12,752 nucleotides of DNA from a bacterium (GTDB taxonomy: Bacteria; CAIJMQ01; JAADFP01): contig JALUVB010000080.1 in assembly GCA_027021085.1 (NCBI GenBank), positions 1 through 12,752 of the forward strand. The letters are read 5' to 3'. Positions 1 through 7,125 of this stretch are shown here, piece by piece. A model generated the notes under the pieces. That model ran no database searches and was not told where the DNA came from. It worked only from the letters and a program-made list of their open reading frames with translations. The position numbers and the translations under genes are program-made. Position 1 is the stretch's first letter. Every line of letters starts with the position of its first letter.

Positions 1-2
1 GG

Positions 3-581
3 GTGAACGAATATTCTCCCTGGGGATTTCCCCAGTTGATTTTCTCTCCAGGTGGAATCAAAGAAGCCTTAGAAAAAATAGATAAAGGAGAATACTGTAT
101 GGTATGGATAGATGAATATAATGCCAGAGATTTTTCTTCGGAGGAGATAAAGGTTTTCCTTAAAAAAGGGGGAGGCATGGTGCTAACTTCCACTGCCTAT
201 TCTGATACTACTCTCTTACCTGTAGAACCGGGGAAGAGATCCTTAAGAAAGAAACTCATCCTGCTTAGATCTCCTATCACCGAACCCATATTCAGCTTGA
301 AAAGGGATTTTGAGGGAGAATTTAAGGTTATGGAGGTCCAGAGAGTAAAGAAAGGTGGTAAGGTAATCGCTACCTGGGAGGATGGTAGTCCGGCTATAGT
401 CATCTCAGAGAAACATGGAAAACGCATTGCTTTTGTTGGGAGCCGGCTGGAAGGGGATTATACATTTGGGAAAAGGGGAGAGAAATTTATAGAAGAAAAT
501 TGGCAAAAGAATCTCTGGCTTATAACGGGGTTATATAACCAGATCTTCCGATGGACAGTTGGTATAGGGCAGGATGAATAA
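3..581 (+). CDS. C-terminal part of a probable glycosidase-type protein with a class-I glutamine-amidotransferase-like fold (5' end outside the window)
   Basis: The reading frame is open to the window edge. The GTG at position 3 could be a start, but the sequence begins inside what looks like a domain and has no room for a ribosome site, so I read it as 5'-truncated. Visible residues 20-63 form an alpha/beta unit: a hydrophobic strand (CMVWID, 32-37), a helix, then FLKKGGGMVLTS (52-63). The strand followed by a GGG turn is typical of the GATase-like/ThuA-like domain at the C-terminus of many beta-galactosidase-like proteins. A later beta pair (APAIVISE-type followed by KRIAFVGS) matches the same fold. 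The 967-residue protein at 3414-6317 has a comparable segment (VEGGGILY, then a 'GRGEVYTGNF' strand), so the two may be paralogues. No catalytic Cys or His triad is visible. The next gene starts 18 nt downstream, which suggests one transcript. The fold is moderately supported; the activity is unknown. Confidence 0.6.
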   Translation: MNEYSPWGFPQLIFSPGGIKEALEKIDKGEYCMVWIDEYNARDFSSEEIKVFLKKGGGMVLTSTAYSDTTLLPVEPGKRSLRKKLILLRSPITEPIFSLKRDFEGEFKVMEVQRVKKGGKVIATWEDGSPAIVISEKHGKRIAFVGSRLEGDYTFGKRGEKFIEENWQKNLWLITGLYNQIFRWTVGIGQDE

Positions 582-599
582 GAGAAGGAGAGAGAAAAA

Positions 600-1856
600 A
601 TGGGAAGAGAAAAGTTAGCTATAGAGGGTGGTAAACCGGTAAGAATAAAACCTTTTCCCCGGGCAGCGGATTCCACAGGGAGGGATATTGGAGAGGAAGA
701 ACTTTCTCTGCTTAGAGAGGTTATATATTCGGGAACCCTCTGGCGAAATAATGGAAGCAAGGTTATTCGGTTTGAGAAAGCGTTTGCTTCCTTCTATGGG
801 GTGGAGAATGCTGTAGCCTCCACCTCTGGCACCGCAGCTATTCATGTAGCAGTAGGAGCAATTAATCCCAATCCGGGAGATGAAATTATTACCACACCTT
901 TGACGGATATGGGGACAGTAATCCCTATCCTTTGTCAAAACGCTATCCCCGTATTTGCTGATGTTGATCCCCGAGCTTTTAATATTGACCCTCTTAGTAT
1001 AGAGAAAAATATCACCTCACGAACTATAGCTATAATTGTGGTTCACATATTCGGTAATGCAGCAGATATGGATCCCATAATGAATATTGCTGAAAAATAT
1101 GGTCTTTATGTAATTGAAGATTGCTCTCAGGCATATCTGACTCGCTACAAAGGGAAACTGGTGGGGACAATAGGGGATCTTGGATGTTTTAGCCTTCAAC
1201 AGAGTAAACATATAACCTGTGGAGATGGGGGTATAACCCTGGTAAATAACCCCCATCTTAGTTCCCGAGCTAAGTTATTCGCTGATAAGGGCTGGCCCAG
1301 AGAAGGTGGCATACGAGACCATATCCTTCTGGCACCCAATTACCGAATGACAGAACTCCAGGGAGCTGTGGCTCTGGCACAGTTAAATAAGTTGGAAAAA
1401 GTCCTCTCCCTGCGGAGAAAAAATGCTAAACTGTTAACGGAGCTTCTTCAGGATATTCCCGGGGTTCACCCACCCTATGTTCCTCCCTATAGTGAGCATT
1501 CTTACTGGAAATATGTTTTTACTATAGATGAAAAAAAATTAAAATGTACCACTAAGGAATTTGGAAATGCTTTGAGAGAAGAAAGGATCCCGGTGGAGAT
1601 AGGAGCAGGCTATCCTAAGGGGCCTATTTTCATGTGCGAAATGTTGAAAAACAAAAGAACCTATGGCGATTCCCAGTTCCCCTGGAATTCTCCCTATGGA
1701 AGAAATATTGACTACAACGAATCTCTTACTCCCGTTGCTTCCCGGATTATCCCCCGTCTGCTTGGAATTTACTGGGATGAGTTTTTCTCCGAGGAAGATA
1801 TAAAGGACATAGCTCATGCCATAGGTAAAGTGGTAGACTATTTTCTTGAGAGATGA
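600..1856 (+). CDS. DegT/DnrJ/EryC1/StrS-family PLP-dependent aminotransferase
   Basis: This 418-residue protein is a fold-type I aminotransferase of the family that makes amino sugars and aminocyclitols from keto-sugars, using an amino acid donor and pyridoxal phosphate. The STSGTAAIHVA segment (about residues 79-89) is the phosphate-binding turn. The VIEDCSQA block (171-178) carries D174, which contacts the pyridine nitrogen. K203 in SLQQSKHIT (198-206) is the expected Schiff-base lysine, followed by the family's GDGG. The NYRMTELQGAVALAQL block (about 249-264) is also characteristic. The QQSKHIT form of the lysine motif resembles the scyllo-inosose/AHBA-synthase-like branch more than the SFFPTKN form of nucleotide-sugar enzymes; this is a family-level impression. 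The ATG has a good AAGGAG site at 585-590 with 9-nt spacing. The gene overlaps the next by 4 nt (ATGA), so it is probably co-translated with the two amidohydrolase-like proteins. The substrate is not determinable. Confidence 0.93.
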   Translation: MGREKLAIEGGKPVRIKPFPRAADSTGRDIGEEELSLLREVIYSGTLWRNNGSKVIRFEKAFASFYGVENAVASTSGTAAIHVAVGAINPNPGDEIITTPLTDMGTVIPILCQNAIPVFADVDPRAFNIDPLSIEKNITSRTIAIIVVHIFGNAADMDPIMNIAEKYGLYVIEDCSQAYLTRYKGKLVGTIGDLGCFSLQQSKHITCGDGGITLVNNPHLSSRAKLFADKGWPREGGIRDHILLAPNYRMTELQGAVALAQLNKLEKVLSLRRKNAKLLTELLQDIPGVHPPYVPPYSEHSYWKYVFTIDEKKLKCTTKEFGNALREERIPVEIGAGYPKGPIFMCEMLKNKRTYGDSQFPWNSPYGRNIDYNESLTPVASRIIPRLLGIYWDEFFSEEDIKDIAHAIGKVVDYFLER

Positions 1857-2572
1857 TAGCAGATATCAATTCTTATTTCGGTTTCTATCCTATAAAAAAA
1901 CTTGATGTATCCTTCCAGAGACTCGTAGAGATAAAGAATAAACATTCTATTGACAGGATTTTCACCCTTTCTCTTCGGGGAATATTTTATAATTTCCAGG
2001 AGGGAAATCAGGAGACATTACTGAAAGTAAAAGAAGATAGAACCTTCCAGCCGGTAGCCACTATAGACCTGAGGATGTATTTTGGAGAGGAGGATTACTT
2101 CAGAAAAATAGAGAAAAAATTTCAGATTCTGAGGCTTTTCCCTGCCACTCAGGGATGGCCAATAGAATATTCTCCCTTTTACAGACTCCTCCCCTGGATA
2201 GAGGAGTTAAACATGGTTCTAATGGTAGAGATTGGGAGAGGAAGAGGAGGTGATATCACCAAACTTTCTCGGTTAACTTCTAAATTTACGTTTCCTGTCA
2301 TCCTGACAGGTATTGGATACTGGAATTTTGCGGAGACCCTATCCTGTATGAAGGATAATCCCCGTATCTACGTGGAGACCTCACAGTTTAACACTCCGGA
2401 TGCTTACGAGGTTTTCTGTAAGGAAGTAGGAGAAGGACGGATAATATTTGGCTCAGGGATTCCTTTACAGTCTTTTCTCTCCGTATGGTTACCTTTTGAG
2501 AGAAGTAAGCTAAGTCGGATAGAGAAGGAGAAAATAGCCGGTAAAAATATATCCCGGCTTCTGAACCTATGA
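1853..2572 (+). CDS. Amidohydrolase-2-like protein lacking metal ligands (probable pseudoenzyme)
   Basis: This 239-residue protein is a paralogue of the gene immediately downstream. Both share the xxSLRGIFYNFQEGN/SSLKGLVYDFREGN segment near residues 39-53, the same strand order and similar length, as expected for a TIM-barrel amidohydrolase (Amidohydro_2 type). The metal-site positions are replaced. The N-terminal DxHxH is D4-I-N6-S-Y8. The strand-5 histidine position reads VEIG (E126). The strand-6 LAHAN becomes LTGIG (G153). The C-terminal FGSD becomes FGSG (G202). I therefore infer no metal-dependent hydrolysis; a scaffolding, regulatory or heterodimer role is more likely, or a changed chemistry. 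Its ATG overlaps the aminotransferase stop by 4 nt with only a weak GAGAG upstream, and its own stop overlaps the next ATG by 4 nt. Translational coupling would give matched amounts of the two paralogues. The fold assignment rests on similarity to its neighbour. Confidence 0.75.
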   Translation: MIADINSYFGFYPIKKLDVSFQRLVEIKNKHSIDRIFTLSLRGIFYNFQEGNQETLLKVKEDRTFQPVATIDLRMYFGEEDYFRKIEKKFQILRLFPATQGWPIEYSPFYRLLPWIEELNMVLMVEIGRGRGGDITKLSRLTSKFTFPVILTGIGYWNFAETLSCMKDNPRIYVETSQFNTPDAYEVFCKEVGEGRIIFGSGIPLQSFLSVWLPFERSKLSRIEKEKIAGKNISRLLNL

Positions 2573-3315
2573 AAATAATAGATATTCATGCTCATTGGGG
2601 TAAATGGTTTTTCCCCATCTATCTTACGGATACAGAAAGTATTTTGGCAAAGATGAGAAGGGAAAATATTGAAAAGATCATTTTCTCCTCTCTTAAGGGG
2701 CTGGTTTACGACTTCCGGGAAGGGAATAAAGAGCTCAAAAAGGTTCTGGATAGGGAATCTTCCTTTTACGGCTGGGTGGAGGTAAATCCCCATTACCCTA
2801 AAGAGTCCTTTGAAGAGATGGAGAGGTATCTTCCTCTGGATAAGTTCGTAGGACTGGGGGAACTTTACAGTAATGGGTATGTAGATAGTAAAGTAGATTC
2901 CCCGGGTTATCGGAAGATCTTGGAGAAACTTCTGGATTTTCCCCGGAAAACAAGGGTCCTCTTTCACTGCACCGGGCAGGAGAATGTGGGGAGACTGATC
3001 CGTCTGGCAAAGGAATTTTCCCAGATTATCTTCATATTAGCCCATGCCAATATAGATCTGGAGATTTTTGGGAAAGAGGTGAAGGATATATCCAACCTCT
3101 ATTTTGAAATTTCCGGAGCAAACCCTCCCTTTAATCGGATAGAAGAGTTAGTAAATCACATGGGAACGGAGAAGATTTTCTTTGGTAGCGATCTAAATCT
3201 GCTTAATCCTGCAACGTTTATAGGGAGAGTAAAGGATTCTGCAATATCTCCCCGGGAAAGAGAAGCAATTTTCTATTATAATGCCTTACGGATATTCCGG
3301 GAATTAAATATTTAA
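2569..3315 (+). CDS. Amidohydrolase-2 family metal-dependent hydrolase or decarboxylase
   Basis: This 248-residue protein has the metal-site pattern of the amidohydrolase-2 (ACMSD/LigW-like) TIM barrel. It has D-I-H7-A-H9 on strand 1, E98 in GLGEL, H133 in LFHCTG, H159 in LAHAN, and D208 in FGSDLN on strand 8. Family members hydrolyse or decarboxylate cyclic or acidic substrates using one divalent metal, usually Zn or Mn. There is no signal peptide, so it is cytoplasmic. It is shorter than many members (about 300 residues), consistent with a compact barrel. It has no clear ribosome site and starts within the upstream stop (ATGA at 2569-2572), so it probably depends on translation of its degenerate paralogue. 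The location beside an aminotransferase and a glycosidase-like protein suggests a carbohydrate-derived lactone, amide or acid as substrate; this is inference. Confidence 0.88.
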   Translation: MKIIDIHAHWGKWFFPIYLTDTESILAKMRRENIEKIIFSSLKGLVYDFREGNKELKKVLDRESSFYGWVEVNPHYPKESFEEMERYLPLDKFVGLGELYSNGYVDSKVDSPGYRKILEKLLDFPRKTRVLFHCTGQENVGRLIRLAKEFSQIIFILAHANIDLEIFGKEVKDISNLYFEISGANPPFNRIEELVNHMGTEKIFFGSDLNLLNPATFIGRVKDSAISPREREAIFYYNALRIFRELNI

Positions 3316-3413
3316 TTCTGAATAAAGCAATTTATAGATAGGCTTGCGGATAAGGAGAAGAATTTTCCTCCCAGGGTTCCAAGAAGGATAAAAAGAAGAG
3401 AAGGAAAGGTTCT

Positions 3414-6317
3414 ATGAATAATCTATCCAATCCCGCAGTAGAATTGCAGGAAAAGATTATTTTACGGGAAATTATCCCTCCAGAAAAATTTCTCTTTTCT
3501 GAAGGAGTGGAGAAGTTTGCCGCAGATTCTCATATCCATTCCTTCACCCGTGCTTTTGGTTTGCCAGAGGAACGTTTATGTGCTTGCTGTTTTGAGAAAC
3601 CCCTGAGAGTAGAATTTACCCTCCCGCGTCTTCTCTATTCTGGGGAGAAACAATCAAGGATTTTCTTAAAATTGGTAGGGATGCTTAAAGAATGGCGGAA
3701 ATACAGTTTACCTCTCGGGATGAAACTCAACGGAAGAGAGTTTTTCCAGGGTTTTGTTTTCTTTGAGAACGTCTGCCGGGGCTGGCCCAGTAACTATTTT
3801 TATCTCCCTCCTGAAGTTTTAAAAGAGGGGAGAAATATACTTGAGATCTTAAATAAAAGTAAGGGAAAGGGAAAAGAAAACATTCTTTTTGTAAACCGGG
3901 TGGAGATAATAGAGAAACTTCCTTACCAGGATCTGGCTCTTATTTATGTTCCTTCCTTGGTGGAGAGGGGAGAGGTTTTCCGGGTGGAGGTGAGTGTTCT
4001 TAAACCCTACCGGGAGGTCCGGGTGAATTCTAAGGGGTGGTGTGAATGGCTTGGGGTTACAAGAAGAGACCTTCATCCCCTCTCTCTGGAGGAGGAAGAC
4101 CTGGGAAGAATTAAAGAGATAAGAAAGGAAGGAAGATACAGTTTCCTTTTCCAGGCAGAGGAAGAGGGAGTGGAGAAGGAGATATGTATAAGGTTTGAGG
4201 AGAAGGAGTTAATAGCGCGGGTGGGTCTGGTTTGCAGAAAGGAAGATTCTCTCCCCCTCTGGGTGGGGACGGATTCTGATGATCACAGGCATGATGAGAG
4301 CGGGGAAATGGAGAAGATTCTGGAGAGATTATACTCCACGGAGATGGGGAATTTTATAGGATTCCGCCCGGGTTTTGGGAGAAATTATGTTAAACCCGCA
4401 GGAAAAGAGAGATGGAAAAGATGGGTTACTTTCTGTGAGGAACGGAAAGTAGGTTTTCGCATCACCACCTGGCCTCTTCCGGGAAACCCTTTCCCGGTGG
4501 AATTTTTGAAAAAGAGAAGATTTTTCCAGGGTATTCATCTGCACGAGAGTTATCTCATATTTCAGCGTCTTCTCAATCCCGGGATGAAGATGGAAGAGGA
4601 TGAGAGGAGATACCTTGAGGAAATGGAGAGGGGAGATACCATAGAAAGAAAAGAGGAGGTCTATATCCGATATCTTTCCCGTCTCCCGGAGAAGATTTCC
4701 TCCCTGAACTTTCCCATTTTCTGGGGTGAACCCAGTCTCCTGGCAGGGTATTTGCCCTTAAGAAAAGGGGATATTCTCATTGCTGAACCCGTATCCAATG
4801 TTTCTCTCCTTTTCGGACTGATAAGGGGTGTCTCCAGGGTCAGGGGAAACCTTCTCTGGGGAGCGCATATTCCCATAGACTGGTATTTAGGATTTCCTCA
4901 TGATGAGGCTGCTTCAAGACGTTTCAGGATTTTACTTAACCTTGTCTATACCCATGGGGGAAACTATGCCTACGCGGAGAATGCTCTATTTAAAACCAAT
5001 GCTTACCAGCGCTTTGATGAAGAAGACAGGTTCTGCACCAGAAATAGAGAGATTATAAGGAATTTTTATCGTTATGTTCGCCTCCATCCCCGTAAGGGGA
5101 GAGTTAAGGTGAATCTTGCAGTCCTTTACGGCAGATTTGAGCATATCCTCTGGCTTCCCGATGATAGAATACCCGAAGTCAAAGACACCAATGACTGGGA
5201 TGATTTTTTCTGGGGAAGATGGAAGAATATTTCCTCTCGCTGGTCCTGGAGGGCTATTGATGGATGGCTCCCTCCCCTTCCCCTGAACGAGTATAAAGAT
5301 AATCCCTCAATCCTTAAACTTTTCTGCGGGACTCCCTTCGGGCAGGTGGATATTATTCCCTGGGATACCCCTTTAGAAATTCTTTCTTCCTATAAATGCA
5401 TCGTCCTTCTGGGCTGGAATACTATGGATGAGAATCTCTATGGTAAGTTGAAAAGGTATGTGGAAGGGGGTGGAATTCTCTATATTTTCGTCTCTCATTT
5501 TGATACTCGTCTGAATCCGGAGAAAAGAATGAGACTATGGAAGAGAGGAAAAATATCTGACCTTACAGGAGTAGAGGTTATTGGTCCAGGAGAAAGGATA
5601 GAAAGTATAAAAGTGGAAAAGTCCTTCATGGAAGAATGGAGAGGAGGGGAAGAGTATCCTGTTAAAGAGAATATTCGGGGTTCTATTCTAAAAAATATCT
5701 CTGCTCAAGTCTTAGCAAGAACAGATAAAGGGATTCCGCTCCTACTACGCAATCCCTTGGGAAGGGGAGAGGTATATACAGGTAACTTCTGGGAGATCTC
5801 CGGTGCTAATTCTATTGTCAGATTCAATCAGAAGATGCTCCGATTTCTGGGGTCAAAAGTTAGCGAGGAATTTGGAATAGAAGGTGCAAACTGTATAAAT
5901 TATACCCTCTGGGAGCACCAGGAAGAGGACACAGGAAGAATGTATCTGGTAAATGTGAACTGGAAAAAGCCCGGGAATAGGGAGAAGTTTTCTCTCAGTT
6001 TGTGGGGAAAAACTTATCCGGTGGATTGTAGAGAGGGGTTAATTCGGGAGGTGGTCTGGGAAGATAGTATTGCTCTAAGTTCAGTAGAAATAAATATCTG
6101 GATTGCTTTTCTCAAAAAGATTGAGGAGAAATTATACACCGCTGAACTCTGCGGAACAGGAGAAGGAAAAATTCTGGGTTTTCTCAAAGAAAAGGAAAGG
6201 ATAGAGATAAAGGATGGGAAAGGAGAAATCTTTAGGGCTAGCGAGGGAAAAAAGGATACCTTTTCTCTTCCAGTAAAAGTAGAAGGTAAGCTTTCTCTCC
6301 AAATCAGGTTACTCTGA
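3414..6317 (+). CDS. Large multidomain glycoside-hydrolase-like protein of unknown specificity
   Basis: This 967-residue protein has no signal peptide or membrane segment, so it is probably cytoplasmic. I do not recognise a named family. Residues about 1-165 look like a beta-sandwich, with strands around LFLKLVG/KLNGREFFQGFVFF, and about 170-280 like a second Ig-like beta domain. From W283 (WVGTDSDDHRHD) to about 600 the pattern fits a TIM barrel; acidic residues at strand ends (E439 in FWGEP, E458 in IAEP, E522 in YAEN) are candidate catalytic groups, chosen only by position. Residues about 620-810 resemble a GATase-like domain (strand IVLLGW 663-668, then VEGGGILY 683-690), as in GH42-type beta-galactosidases. 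The last ~140 residues look beta-rich. The ATG has an AAGGAAAGG ribosome site ending 4 nt upstream. It follows the amidohydrolase after 98 nt and is probably in the same transcript. The glycosidase call is inference from architecture. Confidence 0.7.
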   Translation: MNNLSNPAVELQEKIILREIIPPEKFLFSEGVEKFAADSHIHSFTRAFGLPEERLCACCFEKPLRVEFTLPRLLYSGEKQSRIFLKLVGMLKEWRKYSLPLGMKLNGREFFQGFVFFENVCRGWPSNYFYLPPEVLKEGRNILEILNKSKGKGKENILFVNRVEIIEKLPYQDLALIYVPSLVERGEVFRVEVSVLKPYREVRVNSKGWCEWLGVTRRDLHPLSLEEEDLGRIKEIRKEGRYSFLFQAEEEGVEKEICIRFEEKELIARVGLVCRKEDSLPLWVGTDSDDHRHDESGEMEKILERLYSTEMGNFIGFRPGFGRNYVKPAGKERWKRWVTFCEERKVGFRITTWPLPGNPFPVEFLKKRRFFQGIHLHESYLIFQRLLNPGMKMEEDERRYLEEMERGDTIERKEEVYIRYLSRLPEKISSLNFPIFWGEPSLLAGYLPLRKGDILIAEPVSNVSLLFGLIRGVSRVRGNLLWGAHIPIDWYLGFPHDEAASRRFRILLNLVYTHGGNYAYAENALFKTNAYQRFDEEDRFCTRNREIIRNFYRYVRLHPRKGRVKVNLAVLYGRFEHILWLPDDRIPEVKDTNDWDDFFWGRWKNISSRWSWRAIDGWLPPLPLNEYKDNPSILKLFCGTPFGQVDIIPWDTPLEILSSYKCIVLLGWNTMDENLYGKLKRYVEGGGILYIFVSHFDTRLNPEKRMRLWKRGKISDLTGVEVIGPGERIESIKVEKSFMEEWRGGEEYPVKENIRGSILKNISAQVLARTDKGIPLLLRNPLGRGEVYTGNFWEISGANSIVRFNQKMLRFLGSKVSEEFGIEGANCINYTLWEHQEEDTGRMYLVNVNWKKPGNREKFSLSLWGKTYPVDCREGLIREVVWEDSIALSSVEINIWIAFLKKIEEKLYTAELCGTGEGKILGFLKEKERIEIKDGKGEIFRASEGKKDTFSLPVKVEGKLSLQIRLL

Positions 6318-6504
6318 GCAAAGAGAATCCATGACATGGGGGCAATGCTTCCCTAAAAAAATTCAAGTTTAAGTGTCAAAGGCAAACCCTGCTCCCCCGT
6401 ACCTTCTCATCATAGCCAACACTCCCAAACCGGGCATTTACACTAAAAGTGCGCAAGTTCAGAAACATATTAGAGAAAAATGGAGAGGACATAAAAAGAA
6501 ACTC

Positions 6505-6576
6505 ACCTGTTCCCTTCCGTAGGGAGGACGGATAGGTCTTATCTTTTATTTTATAATACTAAAAGACCCCACAGGT
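6505..6576 (+). other. Candidate three-way-junction RNA structure of unknown role
   Basis: Three helices nest without conflict. An outer stem pairs ACCTGT (6505-6510) with ACAGGT (6571-6576). Inside it lies a 5-bp hairpin, TCCCT (6511-6515) with AGGGA (6521-6525), and a third stem, GGTCTT (6535-6540) with AAGACC (6563-6568), closing an AT-rich 22-nt loop. Only short linkers remain, at 6526-6534 and 6569-6570. I matched it to no known riboswitch or leader. Helices of 5-6 bp can occur by chance, and the AT-rich loop includes a TATAAT that would more simply be a promoter element. Confidence is low. Confidence 0.2.
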
Positions 6577-6655
6577 CCCGGGAATATTCCCCTCCTCTAA
6601 AGTGCCTCATCCAGAAAGAGAGTTTTTACAATATGTTATGGACTTGTCCGGGAAG

Positions 6656-6684
6656 TTGTTGGAAACCTGAGAATGAGGTAAAAT
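6656..6684 (+). promoter_or_regulatory. Possible sigma-70-type promoter for tRNA-Ser / SRP RNA
   Basis: TTGTTG (6656-6661) and TAAAAT (6679-6684) are separated by exactly 17 nt. The -10 matches TATAAT at five of six positions; the -35 matches TTGACA only in its first three bases. Predicted initiation is near 6691, about 25 nt before the tRNA 5' end. This is the best-placed candidate in the preceding 400 nt, but it rests on pattern matching alone. Confidence 0.35.
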
Positions 6685-6716
6685 ATCACTGCGCTAAATT
6701 ATACGGCACACGAACA

Positions 6717-6806
6717 GGAGAGGTGGCCGAGCGGATTAAGGCGGCGCCCTGCTAAGGCGTTGTCCGATTTAATGTCGGACCGTGGGTTCGAATCCCACCC
6801 TCTCCG
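6717..6806 (+). tRNA. tRNA-Ser (anticodon GCU)
   Basis: This is a complete class II cloverleaf of 90 nt. The acceptor stem GGAGAGG (6717-6723) pairs fully with CCTCTCC (6799-6805), followed by discriminator G6806. The anticodon stem 6744-6748/6756-6760 encloses CTGCTAA with anticodon GCT at 6751-6753, reading AGC and AGU codons. The long variable arm typical of serine tRNAs is GTCCGA (6762-6767) paired with TCGGAC (6775-6780). The T-arm is GTGGG TTCGAAT CCCAC (6782-6798). The 3' CCA is not encoded, since the next bases are CAG, so it must be added by the nucleotidyltransferase. It lies 47 nt before the SRP RNA and is probably transcribed with it. Confidence 0.97.
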
Positions 6807-6839
6807 CAGAGAGAATAGCTATTGGCAGGCTGAAGATGC

Positions 6840-6851
6840 TATTTAAGATAT
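6840..6851 (+). repeat. Left copy of a 12-bp direct repeat flanking the SRP RNA
   Basis: TATTTAAGATAT occurs here and again, perfectly, at 7126-7137. The left copy ends 2 nt before the SRP RNA 5' helix and the right copy begins 4 nt after its 3' helix. The sequence is nearly self-complementary when offset by one base, so the two copies can pair with each other in RNA and extend the SRP terminal helix. That suggests a processing stem rather than a mobile-element duplication. Confidence 0.7.
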
Positions 6852-6853
6852 TT

Positions 6854-7121
6854 GGCCGTGCTACACGGGGAGGTAGCGGTGCCCTGAACCTGCAATCCGC
6901 TCTAGCAGGGTGGAATTCCCTTCCCGCGGCTATCTCTTTTCAGGAAGGGTCCGAGTAAGGGACAAAGAAGGCTGGATCCTGTGCACTGGAGGGTTATGAA
7001 CCCCGCCAGGCCCGGAAGGGAGCAGCGGTAAGTAACTTTTCCAGGTGCCGCAGGGACATCTGGCTGGAGTTACCTGCCCGGATACCCCTGGGAGGAGAAG
7101 TCAAAGGAGGGGTGCACGGCC
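6854..7121 (+). ncRNA. ffs: Large bacterial signal recognition particle RNA (6S-like/scRNA type, with Alu domain)
   Basis: This RNA is the scaffold of SRP: it binds Ffh and, with FtsY, directs ribosomes making membrane proteins to the translocon; its Alu domain is thought to slow elongation. The ends pair perfectly over 8 bp: GGCCGTGC (6854-6861) with GCACGGCC (7114-7121). The 5' part carries the conserved Alu core GGGGAGGTAGCGGTGCCC (6867-6884), then GCAATCCGCTCTAGCAGGG (6892-6910). The S-domain tip is recognisable as CCAGGCCCGGAAGGGAGCAG (about 7005-7024), with the GGAA tetraloop at 7014-7017 and the symmetric-loop bases that bind the Ffh M domain. The length of about 268 nt matches the Bacillus-type RNA (about 270 nt), not the ~110-nt 4.5S RNA of E. 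coli. It sits between tRNA-Ser and dnaX as in Bacillus. Mature ends may differ by a few bases. No T-run terminator follows before dnaX. Confidence 0.96.
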
Positions 7122-7125
7122 ACTA

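Larger units (their letters stand above)
6318..6716 (+). other. 399-nt stretch without a convincing gene; likely end of the accessory cluster and promoter region of the RNA genes
   Basis: No open frame here has a ribosome site and family resemblance. A 49-codon frame (GTG 6373 to TAG 6522) contains LLIIANTPKPG, which looks like the first strand of a Rossmann-type protein, but it lacks a start signal and is probably chance or a remnant. The stretch contains a perfect TATAAT at 6552-6557 without a matching -35, a perfect 12-bp palindrome GGGAATATTCCC at 6580-6591, a foldable segment at 6505-6576 and a promoter-like pair just before the tRNA (both listed separately). I see no classical terminator (GC-rich hairpin followed by a T run) for the preceding gene. 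Confidence 0.6.

Noticed and set aside
2294-2310. Perfect inverted repeat CCTGTCA-TCC-TGACAGG
   Set aside because: It lies inside the coding sequence of the first amidohydrolase-like gene, encodes ordinary barrel residues, and has no accompanying regulatory context. Seven-base arms are expected by chance in a window this size.
6338-6360. GGGGGC AAT GC TT CCC followed by seven As, considered as a terminator for the large upstream gene
   Set aside because: The stem is interrupted by unpaired TT, and the tail is an A run, not a T run, on the + strand. On the - strand the T run would precede the hairpin, so it fits neither direction.
6373-6522. 49-codon frame (GTG start) containing LLIIANTPKPG, resembling the first strand of a Rossmann-type protein such as an NAD kinase
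   Set aside because: No ribosome site, no domain beyond one strand, and a basic tail that looks random. At most a decayed remnant; a protein-profile search on this stretch would decide.
6717-6806. tRNA-Ser as an attachment site for an integrated element carrying the 1-6317 cluster
   Set aside because: I found no second copy of the tRNA 3' end in the window, no integrase, and no repeat at the cluster border. The cluster also lies on the 5' side of the tRNA, whereas most tRNA-targeting elements sit on the 3' side.
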